A DNA stretch of 64,000 bases. Origin: UBA940 sp031548515. GTDB taxonomy: Bacteria; Bacteroidota; Bacteroidia; Bacteroidales; Rikenellaceae. Where the stretch lies: contig JAVBRB010000015.1 in assembly GCA_031548515.1 (NCBI GenBank), forward strand, positions 1 through 64,000. Reading direction: 5' to 3'. Made by a program: the position numbers and the translations under genes. Each line of letters begins with the position of its first letter. Within the stretch, counting starts at the first letter, position 1. Below the pieces are notes generated by a model that was not told the DNA's origin, did no database searches, and was given only the letters and a program-made list of their open reading frames with translations. Positions 53,896 through 61,776 of this stretch are shown here, piece after piece.

Positions 53896-54003
53896 ACGGC
53901 CTAAAAGGACAGGCCGTTTATTCCTCCTCGCTCGGCAAAGCCTAAGCGATGTTGATTGCATCTTCCTACTTCGTACCTCGGCAATTCAAGCGAGCTTGAT
54001 TGC
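53896..54003. repeat. Hairpin and imperfect direct repeats in the STN-DUF3575 / DUF3868 gap
   Basis: A 7-bp stem (ACGGCCT 53896-53902 with AGGCCGT 53911-53917) is followed by two imperfect copies of a sequence of about 28 bp beginning CTCGGCAA and ending TTGATTGC (53931-53959 and 53977-54003). The function is unknown. The gap is 172 bp here but only 9 bp in locus B, so this is probably inserted sequence. Confidence 0.45.
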
Positions 54004-54043
54004 TCTCGGTTTGTCGGCGGTTGTCTTTGCTCTTGCTCCTGCG

Positions 54044-55051
54044 TCATTTAATCATGAAAATCAGGGTGACACCGGCTTTCGTCGGGCCGAAGTAGTTCTT
54101 TGTTTTGTTGGTAATCTTCTTGCCGCACGTTTCGCACGGATAGACGTCGTACTTCATGTAGGCGTAGCCCACACCTATGGTGGCTTCGAGCGACCAGCGG
54201 TTGCCGAGTATCCAGTGGTATCCGTAAGATACCCCTGCGCCAGCCAGCCATCCCTCGAACTGGTGGGTGTTCATGTAGCTTGAGAAAGGAGGGCTTTGCC
54301 ATCCGCCCACGTTATAGTCGGCCCAGTGCGCATGGAGTCCGAAGAAGTGCCCGCGGAAAGCCTCGCAGGTCCACAGGCGGAACTCGGGCTGCACGAGGAT
54401 GTAGCGGAAGCGCCGGGTGTCGTGGAAGTCCCACGAGCGGTAGCTGCCCGAAATGTCCAGCGTGGTTTTGGAGCTGGTGCGGAACTCCACTCCCAGGGCT
54501 ATACTCGCCGTGGCGTCGAGCAGCAGATTGGTCTTCAAAGCCCAATGGGGCGTCTCGCGCAGATTTGAAACGGTGGAATAGTTGCCTTTAGGGGCCGGTA
54601 CGGGTTCCTCGACCGGAGTGACTGCCACGCTCTGCGTCACTGTGGGGATGCTTATTCCCTGAACCTTGTCGGGTACAGGCTCCACGGTCACAGGGATGGG
54701 CTTCGAAGCCGTGGTCCGGTTGACAGGCTCGGCTTTCAGGAAGATGTGATTGCCCGAAAGGTTGAAAACCTGGCCTGTATCCGCGAGCAGCAGCGTAAGG
54801 ATGTCTTTGGTCGTACCCTCGCTCTTTGCGACCGTTACTGGACGATTGACATCGAACTCGCTGCCCGAGTAGGCGATGATGTAGCCTGTTTGTTTTTCAA
54901 TCTGGGCGAAAGCCTCGCTCAGGGTAAGAGTCCGGGCCGGCAGGCTTACCGGCTTGTCCTGCGCCATCAGGTTTGCAGAGAGGAGCAAACCGGCGACAGC
55001 CAGTACAGTCCGTTTCAATATGCCCGTCTGCATAGGTTTAATTAACTTCAT
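54044..55051 (-). CDS. STN-DUF3575 outer-membrane protein, candidate FecR transducer (locus C)
   Basis: A 335-residue protein with a signal peptide (cleaved near residue 30, LMA-Q), then an STN domain (about 38-105: LTLSEAFAQIEKQTGYIIAY, GTTKDILTLLLADTGQVF, NHIFLKAE), a Pro/Val/Thr-rich linker (about 106-170) and a DUF3575 domain to the end (WALKTNLLLDATASIALGVE, QPEFRLWTCEAFRGHFFGLH, VSYGYHWILG, YFGPTKAGVTLIFMI). The same fusion occurs in locus B (19284-20393), again next to a FecR gene. The STN half would reach into the periplasm to contact FecR, while the DUF3575 half sits in the outer membrane. It lies 34 bp after the FecR gene. Confidence 0.86.
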   Translation of the reverse strand: MKLIKPMQTGILKRTVLAVAGLLLSANLMAQDKPVSLPARTLTLSEAFAQIEKQTGYIIAYSGSEFDVNRPVTVAKSEGTTKDILTLLLADTGQVFNLSGNHIFLKAEPVNRTTASKPIPVTVEPVPDKVQGISIPTVTQSVAVTPVEEPVPAPKGNYSTVSNLRETPHWALKTNLLLDATASIALGVEFRTSSKTTLDISGSYRSWDFHDTRRFRYILVQPEFRLWTCEAFRGHFFGLHAHWADYNVGGWQSPPFSSYMNTHQFEGWLAGAGVSYGYHWILGNRWSLEATIGVGYAYMKYDVYPCETCGKKITNKTKNYFGPTKAGVTLIFMIK

Positions 55052-55085
55052 TGTTATTGTTTTGTCGGTTTGTTAAAATTTTGTT

Positions 55086-56159
55086 CTAATTCTTGCTGAC
55101 ACGCTCGACATTTACCCCGACCGTGTTGCCGTATGCTGTACACTTCATGCCCGGGACCAGTTCTTCGAGCAGCCGGAGCGCTGTGTCGAGGTCTTCGGTA
55201 CCGTCGATGCGGAATGTGTAAACTTTAGCGGGGTCGATTCTGCCTGTAACCTCAAACTGTACCCCCAGGTACCACTCCATCACATGAAGCATCTTGTCAA
55301 GGGTTGCGTCCTTGAAAGAGAGTCGCTCGGCCACCCACTCGGGCAAGTTCCCGGCGATCGGCTCGATACGATTCCTGCCCGTGGAATTTTCGTAGACGAG
55401 CCGCTGGCCAGGGGTTAGCGTGAGGGTCGTGCCGTCCGATACTTCTGCGCGCACCTGACCCCGATAGAGAGAGATGACGGTCTGCTCGGCTGTGGGGTCG
55501 TTTTGAACGTCGAACGAGGTACCCAGCACATGGACCTTGATGTGCTCCGTTTCGACGATGAACTGGCGCGTTGAGTCTTTTGCCACATCGAAGTAAGCCT
55601 GCCCGGAAAGCTTCACATGGCGGGTATCGGCCATGTTGAATTCCCCGGCCCAGGCAATATCGCTGCCGGGCCTTACAAGGATGTTCGAGCCGTCGGGCAG
55701 CAACGTTCTGTGTTGCGCTCCCAACGTATCGGGTACGGCCATCGTTACGAAGGCCGCCAGCGGTGCGGGATCGGACACACCATGCCTGATGTGTAGCAAC
55801 CCAAAAGTTGCCCCTACTAACAACATGGCCGGAATCAATACCGCGGCATAGCGCAAAAAAGGGATGGAACGGTGGAAAGGAGTCCGGCGTTTAATGACTT
55901 TCGTGTTTCCTGAATCATGTGTTTGCTTGGCCGCTAATCTCATTTTCAGGTCTTCGTACATTTCGTCTGTCCATGCGCCAGGGTTGACGTCTTCAATAAC
56001 CCTCTGATCGAATAACTTCCACAGGGCGTCGATCTTTTCGGCCTCATTCTTTTCCGAGACAAGCCAATATCTAACCGCCTTGCTAACCTTATCCGAGTGC
56101 TGCACATCGAAATATTCCGATAGAATCTTGTCTATCTTATTTTTTTGCTTATTCGTCAT
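55086..56159 (-). CDS. FecR-family anti-sigma factor with DUF4974 domain (locus C)
   Basis: A 357-residue protein: cytoplasmic sigma-binding part (about 1-100, VSKAVRYWLVSEKNE), one transmembrane helix (about 105-126, YAAVLIPAMLLVGATFGLL), FecR domain (about 140-250: HRTLLPDGSNILVRPGSDI, KLSGQAYFDVAKDS, VLGTSFDVQND) and DUF4974 domain (about 275-350, LSFKDATLDKMLHVMEWYLG). It would control the ECF sigma factor encoded 581 bp upstream in response to the STN-DUF3575 protein encoded just downstream. A decayed copy of its N-terminus lies in the upstream gap, and a promoter-like element is repeated before both. Confidence 0.93.
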   Translation of the reverse strand: MTNKQKNKIDKILSEYFDVQHSDKVSKAVRYWLVSEKNEAEKIDALWKLFDQRVIEDVNPGAWTDEMYEDLKMRLAAKQTHDSGNTKVIKRRTPFHRSIPFLRYAAVLIPAMLLVGATFGLLHIRHGVSDPAPLAAFVTMAVPDTLGAQHRTLLPDGSNILVRPGSDIAWAGEFNMADTRHVKLSGQAYFDVAKDSTRQFIVETEHIKVHVLGTSFDVQNDPTAEQTVISLYRGQVRAEVSDGTTLTLTPGQRLVYENSTGRNRIEPIAGNLPEWVAERLSFKDATLDKMLHVMEWYLGVQFEVTGRIDPAKVYTFRIDGTEDLDTALRLLEELVPGMKCTAYGNTVGVNVERVSKN

Positions 56160-56192
56160 TCAGTTTGTCCTTTGATCGGCACTTGTTTCTTC

Positions 56193-56254
56193 GCCTCTCT
56201 ATTAATAGTTCCCCGTGAGGGTCTGATTTTTAGTGTCGATCTTTGTCTTTTTTT
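56193..56254 (-). promoter_or_regulatory. Repeated upstream element, copy 1 (before intact FecR)
   Basis: On the - strand this reads GACACTAAAAAT then CACGGGGAACTAT and AGAGAGG, ending 34 bp before the FecR start. About three quarters of it matches the element at 56514-56575. Conservation in front of both the intact gene and the fragment suggests a promoter or operator, probably for the ECF sigma factor; this is inference. Confidence 0.5.
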
Positions 56255-56321
56255 AATATTATTTTCATGTCGCTGAGATGCAGTGTGTTGTAAATGTGTT
56301 TTTTTGCTTCCCGGCGCTTTT

Positions 56322-56444
56322 TTATGACTCGACTCGGTGGCCGTTTCGGGCAAGCCAATACTGAACCGACCTTACTTCTTCCGGTGTCGTTTCGGCATCC
56401 GGCTTGAACAGTTAGCCCAACAGGCCGTAAGCAAGTTATTCCAT
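56322..56444 (-). pseudogene. Decayed FecR N-terminal fragment
   Basis: On the - strand an ATG at 56444 opens a frame with stop codons at codons 3 and 11 and another at codon 41. Between them it reads LFKPDAETTPEEVRSVQYWL and continues ARNGHRVES. This resembles FecR N-termini, with QYWLA aligned to RYWLV of the intact FecR at a nearly identical distance from the start (residue 29 against 31). The leader just before the ATG (AAAGGACGAACT) also resembles that of the intact gene (AAAGGACAAACT). No FecR or transmembrane region follows. It is a remnant of a second anti-sigma gene. Confidence 0.65.
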
Positions 56445-56513
56445 AGTTCGTCCTTTCATTGTTCCACTAAACAAGTTGCCTGGCCAGGCTTTTCGTTGAG
56501 GTAAGTCAGTTCA

Positions 56514-56575
56514 TCCTCTTTACTTATAGTCCCCCGTGGATAGCTCTTTTTTAGTGTCGGACTTTCACTTTTTTA
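56514..56575 (-). promoter_or_regulatory. Repeated upstream element, copy 2 (before FecR fragment)
   Basis: On the - strand GACACTAAAAAAGAG, then CACGGGGGACTAT and AAAGAGG; it is the counterpart of 56193-56254 and lies about 70 bp upstream of the decayed FecR start. It probably came with the duplicated anti-sigma gene. Confidence 0.5.
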
Positions 56576-56740
56576 CAATAAATTTGGCGCGAACGTCTGC
56601 TATGGATTGATATACAGCCCATTAATCATGTTTAATAAATTTCAGAAAAGACAAGGGATTCCCGTGTAATCCTGGCGGCATTTTTAAAATGCGCGACCAG
56701 AAATCACTGTAAAAGTTCTATGTTCCGGGGATATTAAGGG

Positions 56741-57376
56741 CTAAATCATCAGGAAGAAGGCGATCAACCGGAAGATTTTCTCCAGGTCCTTTCTCGCCTC
56801 TTTCAGATGCACCGACACAGTTGCGTCCGAGAGGCCGAGTTCCTTGGCGATCTCCCTGTTGGACTTGCCCTCCATGCGCTGCATTTCGAAAACCTTCCTT
56901 CGTTGGGCCGGCATACTGTCGATGGTCATTTCGACCATCAGGGATAACTCATCGCCGATCACCACCTCGTCATGGGCGTATTCCATACCGGACTCGTGAT
57001 GGGGTGAGGATGTGTATTTCTCTCCTCGCTTACACTTGCGGATATGATTGAAAGCCCTATGCTGGGAGTATGTGTAAAGGATGCCCTTGATGCCGCGGGT
57101 GAAGTCGAGCGTGCCGCGCTTCTCCCAGATATACATGAATGTGTCCTGTACGATATTGCGCGCCTCTTCTTCGTCGTGGAGTACGGTGCTCAAAAAATCG
57201 AACAGCGGCCTAACGTATTTTTTGTAGATTTTTTCATACGCGGCTTCATCACCACCTTTTAACTTTTCCAGCAAGTCGTGAGCAACCTCGGTCGTCTGGC
57301 CGTATCTTTTTTTTGCGGTACTTATTTGTTTGCTTGAAATCTGAGGATTTTCCTCCGTTTTGTATGTTTTCTCCAT
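56741..57376 (-). CDS. RNA polymerase ECF sigma factor (locus C)
   Basis: The start is placed at the ATG at 57376 (MEKTYKTEENPQ); a GTG eight codons upstream opens the frame but is less likely. The 211-residue product has sigma region 2 (about 40-110: EAAYEKIYKKYVRPLFDFL, EEEARNIVQDTFMYIWEKR, IKGILYTYSQHRAFNHIRK) and region 4 (about 150-202: MPAQRRKVFEMQRMEGK with HTH SNREIAKELGLSDATVSVHL). It ends in a hydrophobic tail, RLIAFFLMI, as does the sigma factor of locus B. It would drive the FecR-pilus operon downstream. A 15-bp perfect dyad (CAAAATG-T-CATTTTG, 57419-57433) lies 43 bp before the start and may be an operator or chance. Confidence 0.92.
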   Translation of the reverse strand: MEKTYKTEENPQISSKQISTAKKRYGQTTEVAHDLLEKLKGGDEAAYEKIYKKYVRPLFDFLSTVLHDEEEARNIVQDTFMYIWEKRGTLDFTRGIKGILYTYSQHRAFNHIRKCKRGEKYTSSPHHESGMEYAHDEVVIGDELSLMVEMTIDSMPAQRRKVFEMQRMEGKSNREIAKELGLSDATVSVHLKEARKDLEKIFRLIAFFLMI

Positions 57377-57433
57377 ATTCAACTTGCAATTAGAACGCAC
57401 TTTAGCGTCCGTTTATTACAAAATGTCATTTTG

Positions 57434-58400
57434 TCGTATTCGTGACCATGGTGGAAAAATATATGAAAATATCAGCCAGAGTCAGCTTATACCAGACTTG
57501 CAGCATCCGAAACGATAGTATAAAACGAGCCTCGGAATGTTGCTTTTTTCGGGGATGTTCGCCTATCCCCATCCGGAACGGACAAAAGAAAAAGCGTGGT
57601 GAACATCCAACCTCAACGGGCAGCCTGGCCAGCAACCCCCCAATGGTACAGACGAAACACCACGCCATACCGGTTAAAGTACGGAGTGACATCATAATGT
57701 CTGCCGATTACCATTGGAAATTATTAGCGGCCAAGCTTTTGTTGCGGTTATCGGTCGAATATGTCAGCCCGGATATTACTATGCGGGCATTGCAAAGTTA
57801 GATAAATATTCAATTTTATTACTAAAATTGCCCTTTGTTTAACTCGTTCGCAAATTGACCGATACAATCAACGGCAAACGAAGCGGGTTACAATATCGTC
57901 TCTGATGCGGATGCGGGAGTAGACGCGGCGATGTCCCATAGCAATGTAGTTTAGGTTGTCGGGTAATTCAGGCTATATATATCGGGAAGCAGTAAAGCGT
58001 CGTACAGGAGCCGCAAAATGAAAAAAGCGCGAACCTCAACGTCCTTCCGCTTACCCGCTAAAGTATAGAGGATAGGACAAATCGGTACCACGCTATACTG
58101 TAAGGTATAGGGTACGTGCTTTATCCGGCACATCCTCTCTGTGTAAATTTTAGTGGGATTTACAGCGGTTATCGGTTATGCTTGAAACACGGGGGCGTTA
58201 AATCCTGCACAAAAATAGTCTTTGTGTCTTAAATATCAAAATATTAGCAGATTGCGGACTTTTTGATATTTTTCGGTATTCACCGCCCTTCGGTCACAGC
58301 CAGATAGGATTCATATTTTAGAAGAACATTCTGACCCACCGAATAACCCACAGGTTAACTGCTTGAGAATGCTTTTTACTGCTTCGCCCTAAAAACAAAA
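57434..58400. other. Long gene-poor interval between locus C and tmRNA
   Basis: Nearly 1 kb in which I find no supported gene. Frames of 119 codons (+, 57442-57801), 89 codons (-, 57426-57695) and 60 codons (-, 57951-58133) have no signal peptide, domain or coding-like composition I can recognise. Because ssrA 3' ends are frequent integrase targets, this could be the scar of a lost element, but I see no integrase or flanking direct repeat. Confidence 0.45.
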
Positions 58401-58429
58401 ATCGCTGTAAGCGTGCTACTTACAGCGAT
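58401..58429 (-). terminator. Rho-independent terminator of tmRNA
   Basis: A perfect 11-bp stem (ATCGCTGTAAG 58401-58411 with 58419-58429) and a 7-base loop, followed on the - strand by TTTTGTTTTT. It lies 23 bp past the tmRNA 3' end. Confidence 0.9.
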
Positions 58430-58452
58430 CTGCTTGTTTCTTCTGTGGCTTT

Positions 58453-58859
58453 TGGTGGAGATGGAGGGAGTCGAACCCTCGTCCAAACAAGGACTCCGAA
58501 TGGTTTCTACACGCTTAGTTGCCGTTTGATCCTTCTGCCAGCGGCTGGCAGGCAACAACCTACCACTGACCCCAGTCCCTAAATTTTCACCACGAAGCCG
58601 GAACCTTCCGCATGGCTATCTCTTCATTGATCGATACCCCGTGGTGCCTCAGCCACAAAGAGCGGGTGACTTCGGCGGGGTACTCGTCGGCACACCCCTC
58701 GGGCGCGCGGATTAAGATAATTCTACTCGGTAAAATTATGCAGCGAGTGCATAGCTATTATTGCCATTTGAATTTTGAGCGTTCACTTTTACGAGCGCCC
58801 ACACAACGCTCGGCGTGCTTACAATCAGACTCTGCCTGCTGTCAAAACCGGTCATCCCC
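58453..58859 (-). ncRNA. ssrA: Transfer-messenger RNA (tmRNA)
   Basis: About 407 nt. The 5' end GGGGATGACCGGTTTTGACA pairs with the 3' end CATCTCC-A-CCA to make a 7-bp acceptor stem with one G-T wobble. The T-arm with GGTTCGACTCC is just before it. The tag frame ends GGCAATAATAGCTATGCACT then CGCTGCATAA, encoding a peptide ending GNNSYALAA; the exact resume codon is uncertain, with an upstream in-frame GCT giving AQNSNGNNSYALAA. tmRNA rescues stalled ribosomes together with SmpB and marks the product for proteolysis. CCA is encoded. Short open frames across this region are artefacts. Confidence 0.95.
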
Positions 58860-58874
58860 AATGGTAAGTTGCTG

Positions 58875-58882
58875 CAAATATA
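58875..58882 (-). promoter_or_regulatory. Candidate -7 box for tmRNA
   Basis: TATATTTG on the - strand matches the Bacteroidetes -7 consensus and sits 16 bp upstream of the mature tmRNA 5' end. No clear -33 TTTG was found. Confidence 0.45.
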
Positions 58883-58928
58883 CAAAAAAATCCTTCATAA
58901 ATAAAACGGATCTGCATTGCGATTATTG

Positions 58929-59738
58929 TTAAAAATGAACGGGTAGGTTCTTGTCAAACTTTTCCATAACATTGTAAAGCCTGTCGCCGAGAATCTCTTT
59001 TTGCTGTTCTTTCGAGGCGGCTTCGAGTTCCTGATACCTGGTGGTGTGTCCGGAATAGGCGAAATCGTGGTTACGCGTGTTTATCTGTATGAAGGATAAC
59101 ACGAACCCTGCGGCAAATACTCCGGCGATTATTTTATTGAGATTGGATCGTAAAAACCGCTCTATGAATAGGAAGGCTGTGTTCACTGCGAAAACTCCGC
59201 AGGTGATGAGGAATATATCGTAGTTGTTCCACCACCATATCTGTCCCGTTCCGCCGATGTACGCTTTGAACGGCCAGAAAAGCCTTATCCCTTCCCATGT
59301 CGATGCCGGGGTGGGGATGTCTCCGAGCAGATGCATCATATATCCGGCGATGAATCCGATCAGCAGCAATTTCTGCGCGCCGCCGCTTTTGATAAAGTCT
59401 TTGAAATTCAGTTTCCTGAATCGTGCATGCAACAGGTATCCCAGCGTCCAGATGACGGCGGCAATCATAAGCGCGGCGAACAGGGAGTGGAAAAATCCGT
59501 GATGCGAGTACCAGAATTTTCCGGAATAAATCATGTCGCCCGGATGCGACAAGTGGAAGAACCGGCCGATGGTCACATCGAATTTTGACCACAGGCTAAG
59601 GGCGTCGATGTCCGGAAACGCCCCTCCGAAGCCGGAAATGGCTATGATTCCCAACTGTTTTGGAGTGCTTTTCTTCGAGACCCCGGCAACTACCGTTCCA
59701 GCGGCCAGGCCCGATATGGTATGTGTCAGAATGTCCAT
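58929..59738 (-). CDS. YdjM-like membrane-bound metal-dependent hydrolase
   Basis: The start is taken at 59738 (MDILTHTISGLAAG), the canonical N-terminus of the family; the 17 codons upstream lie over a -7 box. The 269-residue protein has the motifs of the YdjM/LexA-binding inner-membrane hydrolases: MDILTHTISG, GGAFPDIDALS, FFHLSHPG, YSHHGFFHSL and MMHLLGDIPTPA, which supply the His/Asp metal ligands, and about five transmembrane helices (residues about 60-75, 80-105, 130-150, 175-190, 200-215). The physiological substrate is unknown. It is a single gene between tmRNA and the PurF-like operon. A -7 box (TATATTTG, - strand, 59760-59767) lies 22 bp before the start, implying a very short leader. 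Confidence 0.85.
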   Translation of the reverse strand: MDILTHTISGLAAGTVVAGVSKKSTPKQLGIIAISGFGGAFPDIDALSLWSKFDVTIGRFFHLSHPGDMIYSGKFWYSHHGFFHSLFAALMIAAVIWTLGYLLHARFRKLNFKDFIKSGGAQKLLLIGFIAGYMMHLLGDIPTPASTWEGIRLFWPFKAYIGGTGQIWWWNNYDIFLITCGVFAVNTAFLFIERFLRSNLNKIIAGVFAAGFVLSFIQINTRNHDFAYSGHTTRYQELEAASKEQQKEILGDRLYNVMEKFDKNLPVHF

Positions 59739-59861
59739 AATGATGATAAGATATGAATGCAAATATAGCTGTTCATCCCGAACAGCCATGTTTTTGAAAA
59801 AATGTTAATAATATTTTTTAATAATGCGCCGGGGGATGCACTGTCATTAAGGCATTTTTCA

Positions 59862-59869
59862 TATCTTTG
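59862..59869 (+). promoter_or_regulatory. Candidate -7 box for the PurF-like operon
   Basis: TATCTTTG matches TAnnTTTG and is 28 bp before the start codon at 59898. No -33 TTTG is seen at the expected distance. Confidence 0.4.
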
Positions 59870-59897
59870 TAGTGATTCCAGCTAATAAAATCACACA

Positions 59898-61766
59898 ATG
59901 AGCGATAAGATCAAACACGAATGCGGCATCGTACAGATACGGTTGCTGAGGCCTCTCGCGTACTATAAGGAAAAATACGGCGACGGCTACGGGCTGGGAA
60001 AACTCTACCTGATGATGGAGAAACAGCACAACCGCGGCCAGGAAGGAGCAGGGCTGGCGGCTGTGAAGATCGATTCTCCGGTGGCCAGCGAATACATTCA
60101 TCGCGAAAGGGCGCTGGGCAGCGGTGCGATAACCGAAGTGTTCGAAAAGGTCAACAGGGCGGTGGCGCGCGCCCGCACAGAAAAAGGGTGCGGCGAAACA
60201 ATCCCGTTCGAAGGAGAACTCTACCTGGGCCATTTGCGGTACAGTACGACCGGTTGCTCCGGTCTTTCCTATGTCCATCCGTTCCTGCGCCGCAGCAACT
60301 GGAAATGCCGCAACCTGTGCCTCGCGGGGAACTTCAACCTGACGAACGTGTCCAAAGTGCTGGAACACATAGTGGCTGAGGGGCAGCATCCGCGCCACAA
60401 CGCCGATACTTTCATTATACTCGAACAATTGGGCTGCCTTCTGGACAAGCAGTGCGAGGTGCTCTATGACAGGTTCATAAAGGAGGGCTACCGCAATGGC
60501 GAACTCAACGACAAGGTAGAGGAGCTGATAGACCTCGAAAGCATCCTTCGGGAGGCTTCGGCGTTGTGGGACGGCGGCTACATTATAACGGGCACCACCG
60601 GCAGCGGTGACAGTTTCACGATCCGCGACCCGTGGGGCATTCGTTCGGCGCACTATTATATAGATGACGAAATTGTCGTTGTGGCATCGGAAAGGGCGGT
60701 CATACAAACAGCTATGAATCTATCCTCCGACAGGGTGAAAGAACTTCTACCGGGAGAGGCCCTCGTCCTGCGCAAGAACGGCGAAGTGAAGCTGGCGCAG
60801 ATAAACGATCCCATAAATCCTCGGCCGTGTTCGTTCGAGAGGATCTATTTCTCGCGCGGCAGCGACGCCGACATCTACAGCGAGCGGAAAGCCCTGGGGC
60901 GGCTTCTCGTACCGCAGATACTCGAAGAAGTGGATTACGATATCGATCACTCGGTTTTCTCGTTCATTCCCAACACTGCCGAGGTTGCATGGTACGGCAT
61001 GATGGAGGGCTTGGAGAGTTACCTCGACGGCATTAAAATAGAACGGCTGACCGAACTCGGGTGCGCCATCACCCCGGAACAGATACGGGAGATAGTGAGC
61101 CACAAGGTGCGTACCGAGAAATTGGCTATAAAGGACATAAAACTGCGAACGTTCATTGCCGAGGGCGACCGCCGCAACGAACTCGCCACTCACGTTTACG
61201 ACATTACCTACAATACTATAGAGCCGTACCGCGACTATGCGGTTGTGATCGACGACAGCATAGTGCGCGGAACGACGCTCCGCCAGAGTATCGTGAAGAT
61301 ACTGAGTCGTCTGAAACCGAAGAAGATAGTTATAGTATCGTCTTCGCCCCAGGTCCGTTATCCCGACTGCTACGGCATCGACATGTCGCGCATGGAGGAG
61401 TTCATTGCTTTCCACGCTGCCATTTCTCTGATCAAAGATGCCGGCCGCGAAAGGCTGATCGACGAGGTCTATGCCAAATGCAAGGCTTCGGTGGGTCAGC
61501 CCGACAATGAGATACAGAACCATGTCAAGGAGATATACGACGGATTCGCTTACGACCAGATCACCGAACGCATTGCCGAAATGGTCACGCCTGAAGAGTG
61601 CGGTTGCAAGGTCGGCGTCGTTTACCAGACGGTCGAAAAACTCAGCGAGGCCTGTCCGAAGAACAACGGAGACTGGTATTTTTCGGGTAATTATCCTACG
61701 CCAGGCGGCATGCGCGTAGTGAACCGTTCGTTTGTCAACTGGTACGAAAAGTTCTGGTTGGGTTAG
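59898..61766 (+). CDS. Amidophosphoribosyltransferase-like protein (long PurF homologue)
   Basis: A 622-residue class II glutamine amidotransferase. The glutaminase domain (about 9-290) would start at Cys9 (KHECGIVQI) after removal of eight residues; QHNRGQEGAGLA, LGHLRYSTTG, NLCLAGNFNLTN and NADTFIILEQL are family motifs. The phosphoribosyltransferase-like domain (about 300-560) has FSRGSDADIYSERKALG and the PRPP loop VVIDDSIVRGTT. Typical PurF is about 470-500 residues, so this longer form, common as a second homologue in Bacteroidetes, has insertions and a C-terminal extension (about 560-622). It may make phosphoribosylamine for purines or another aminated sugar phosphate; the next two genes concern glucosamine-6-phosphate, so a nitrogen/amino-sugar link is possible. 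The next gene starts 11 bp downstream. Confidence 0.8.
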   Translation: MSDKIKHECGIVQIRLLRPLAYYKEKYGDGYGLGKLYLMMEKQHNRGQEGAGLAAVKIDSPVASEYIHRERALGSGAITEVFEKVNRAVARARTEKGCGETIPFEGELYLGHLRYSTTGCSGLSYVHPFLRRSNWKCRNLCLAGNFNLTNVSKVLEHIVAEGQHPRHNADTFIILEQLGCLLDKQCEVLYDRFIKEGYRNGELNDKVEELIDLESILREASALWDGGYIITGTTGSGDSFTIRDPWGIRSAHYYIDDEIVVVASERAVIQTAMNLSSDRVKELLPGEALVLRKNGEVKLAQINDPINPRPCSFERIYFSRGSDADIYSERKALGRLLVPQILEEVDYDIDHSVFSFIPNTAEVAWYGMMEGLESYLDGIKIERLTELGCAITPEQIREIVSHKVRTEKLAIKDIKLRTFIAEGDRRNELATHVYDITYNTIEPYRDYAVVIDDSIVRGTTLRQSIVKILSRLKPKKIVIVSSSPQVRYPDCYGIDMSRMEEFIAFHAAISLIKDAGRERLIDEVYAKCKASVGQPDNEIQNHVKEIYDGFAYDQITERIAEMVTPEECGCKVGVVYQTVEKLSEACPKNNGDWYFSGNYPTPGGMRVVNRSFVNWYEKFWLG

Positions 61767-61776
61767 AACTTCCGGT

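Noticed and set aside
58612..58932. 106-codon + strand frame
   Set aside because: It lies mostly within the tmRNA gene on the other strand and its sequence is explained by RNA structure.
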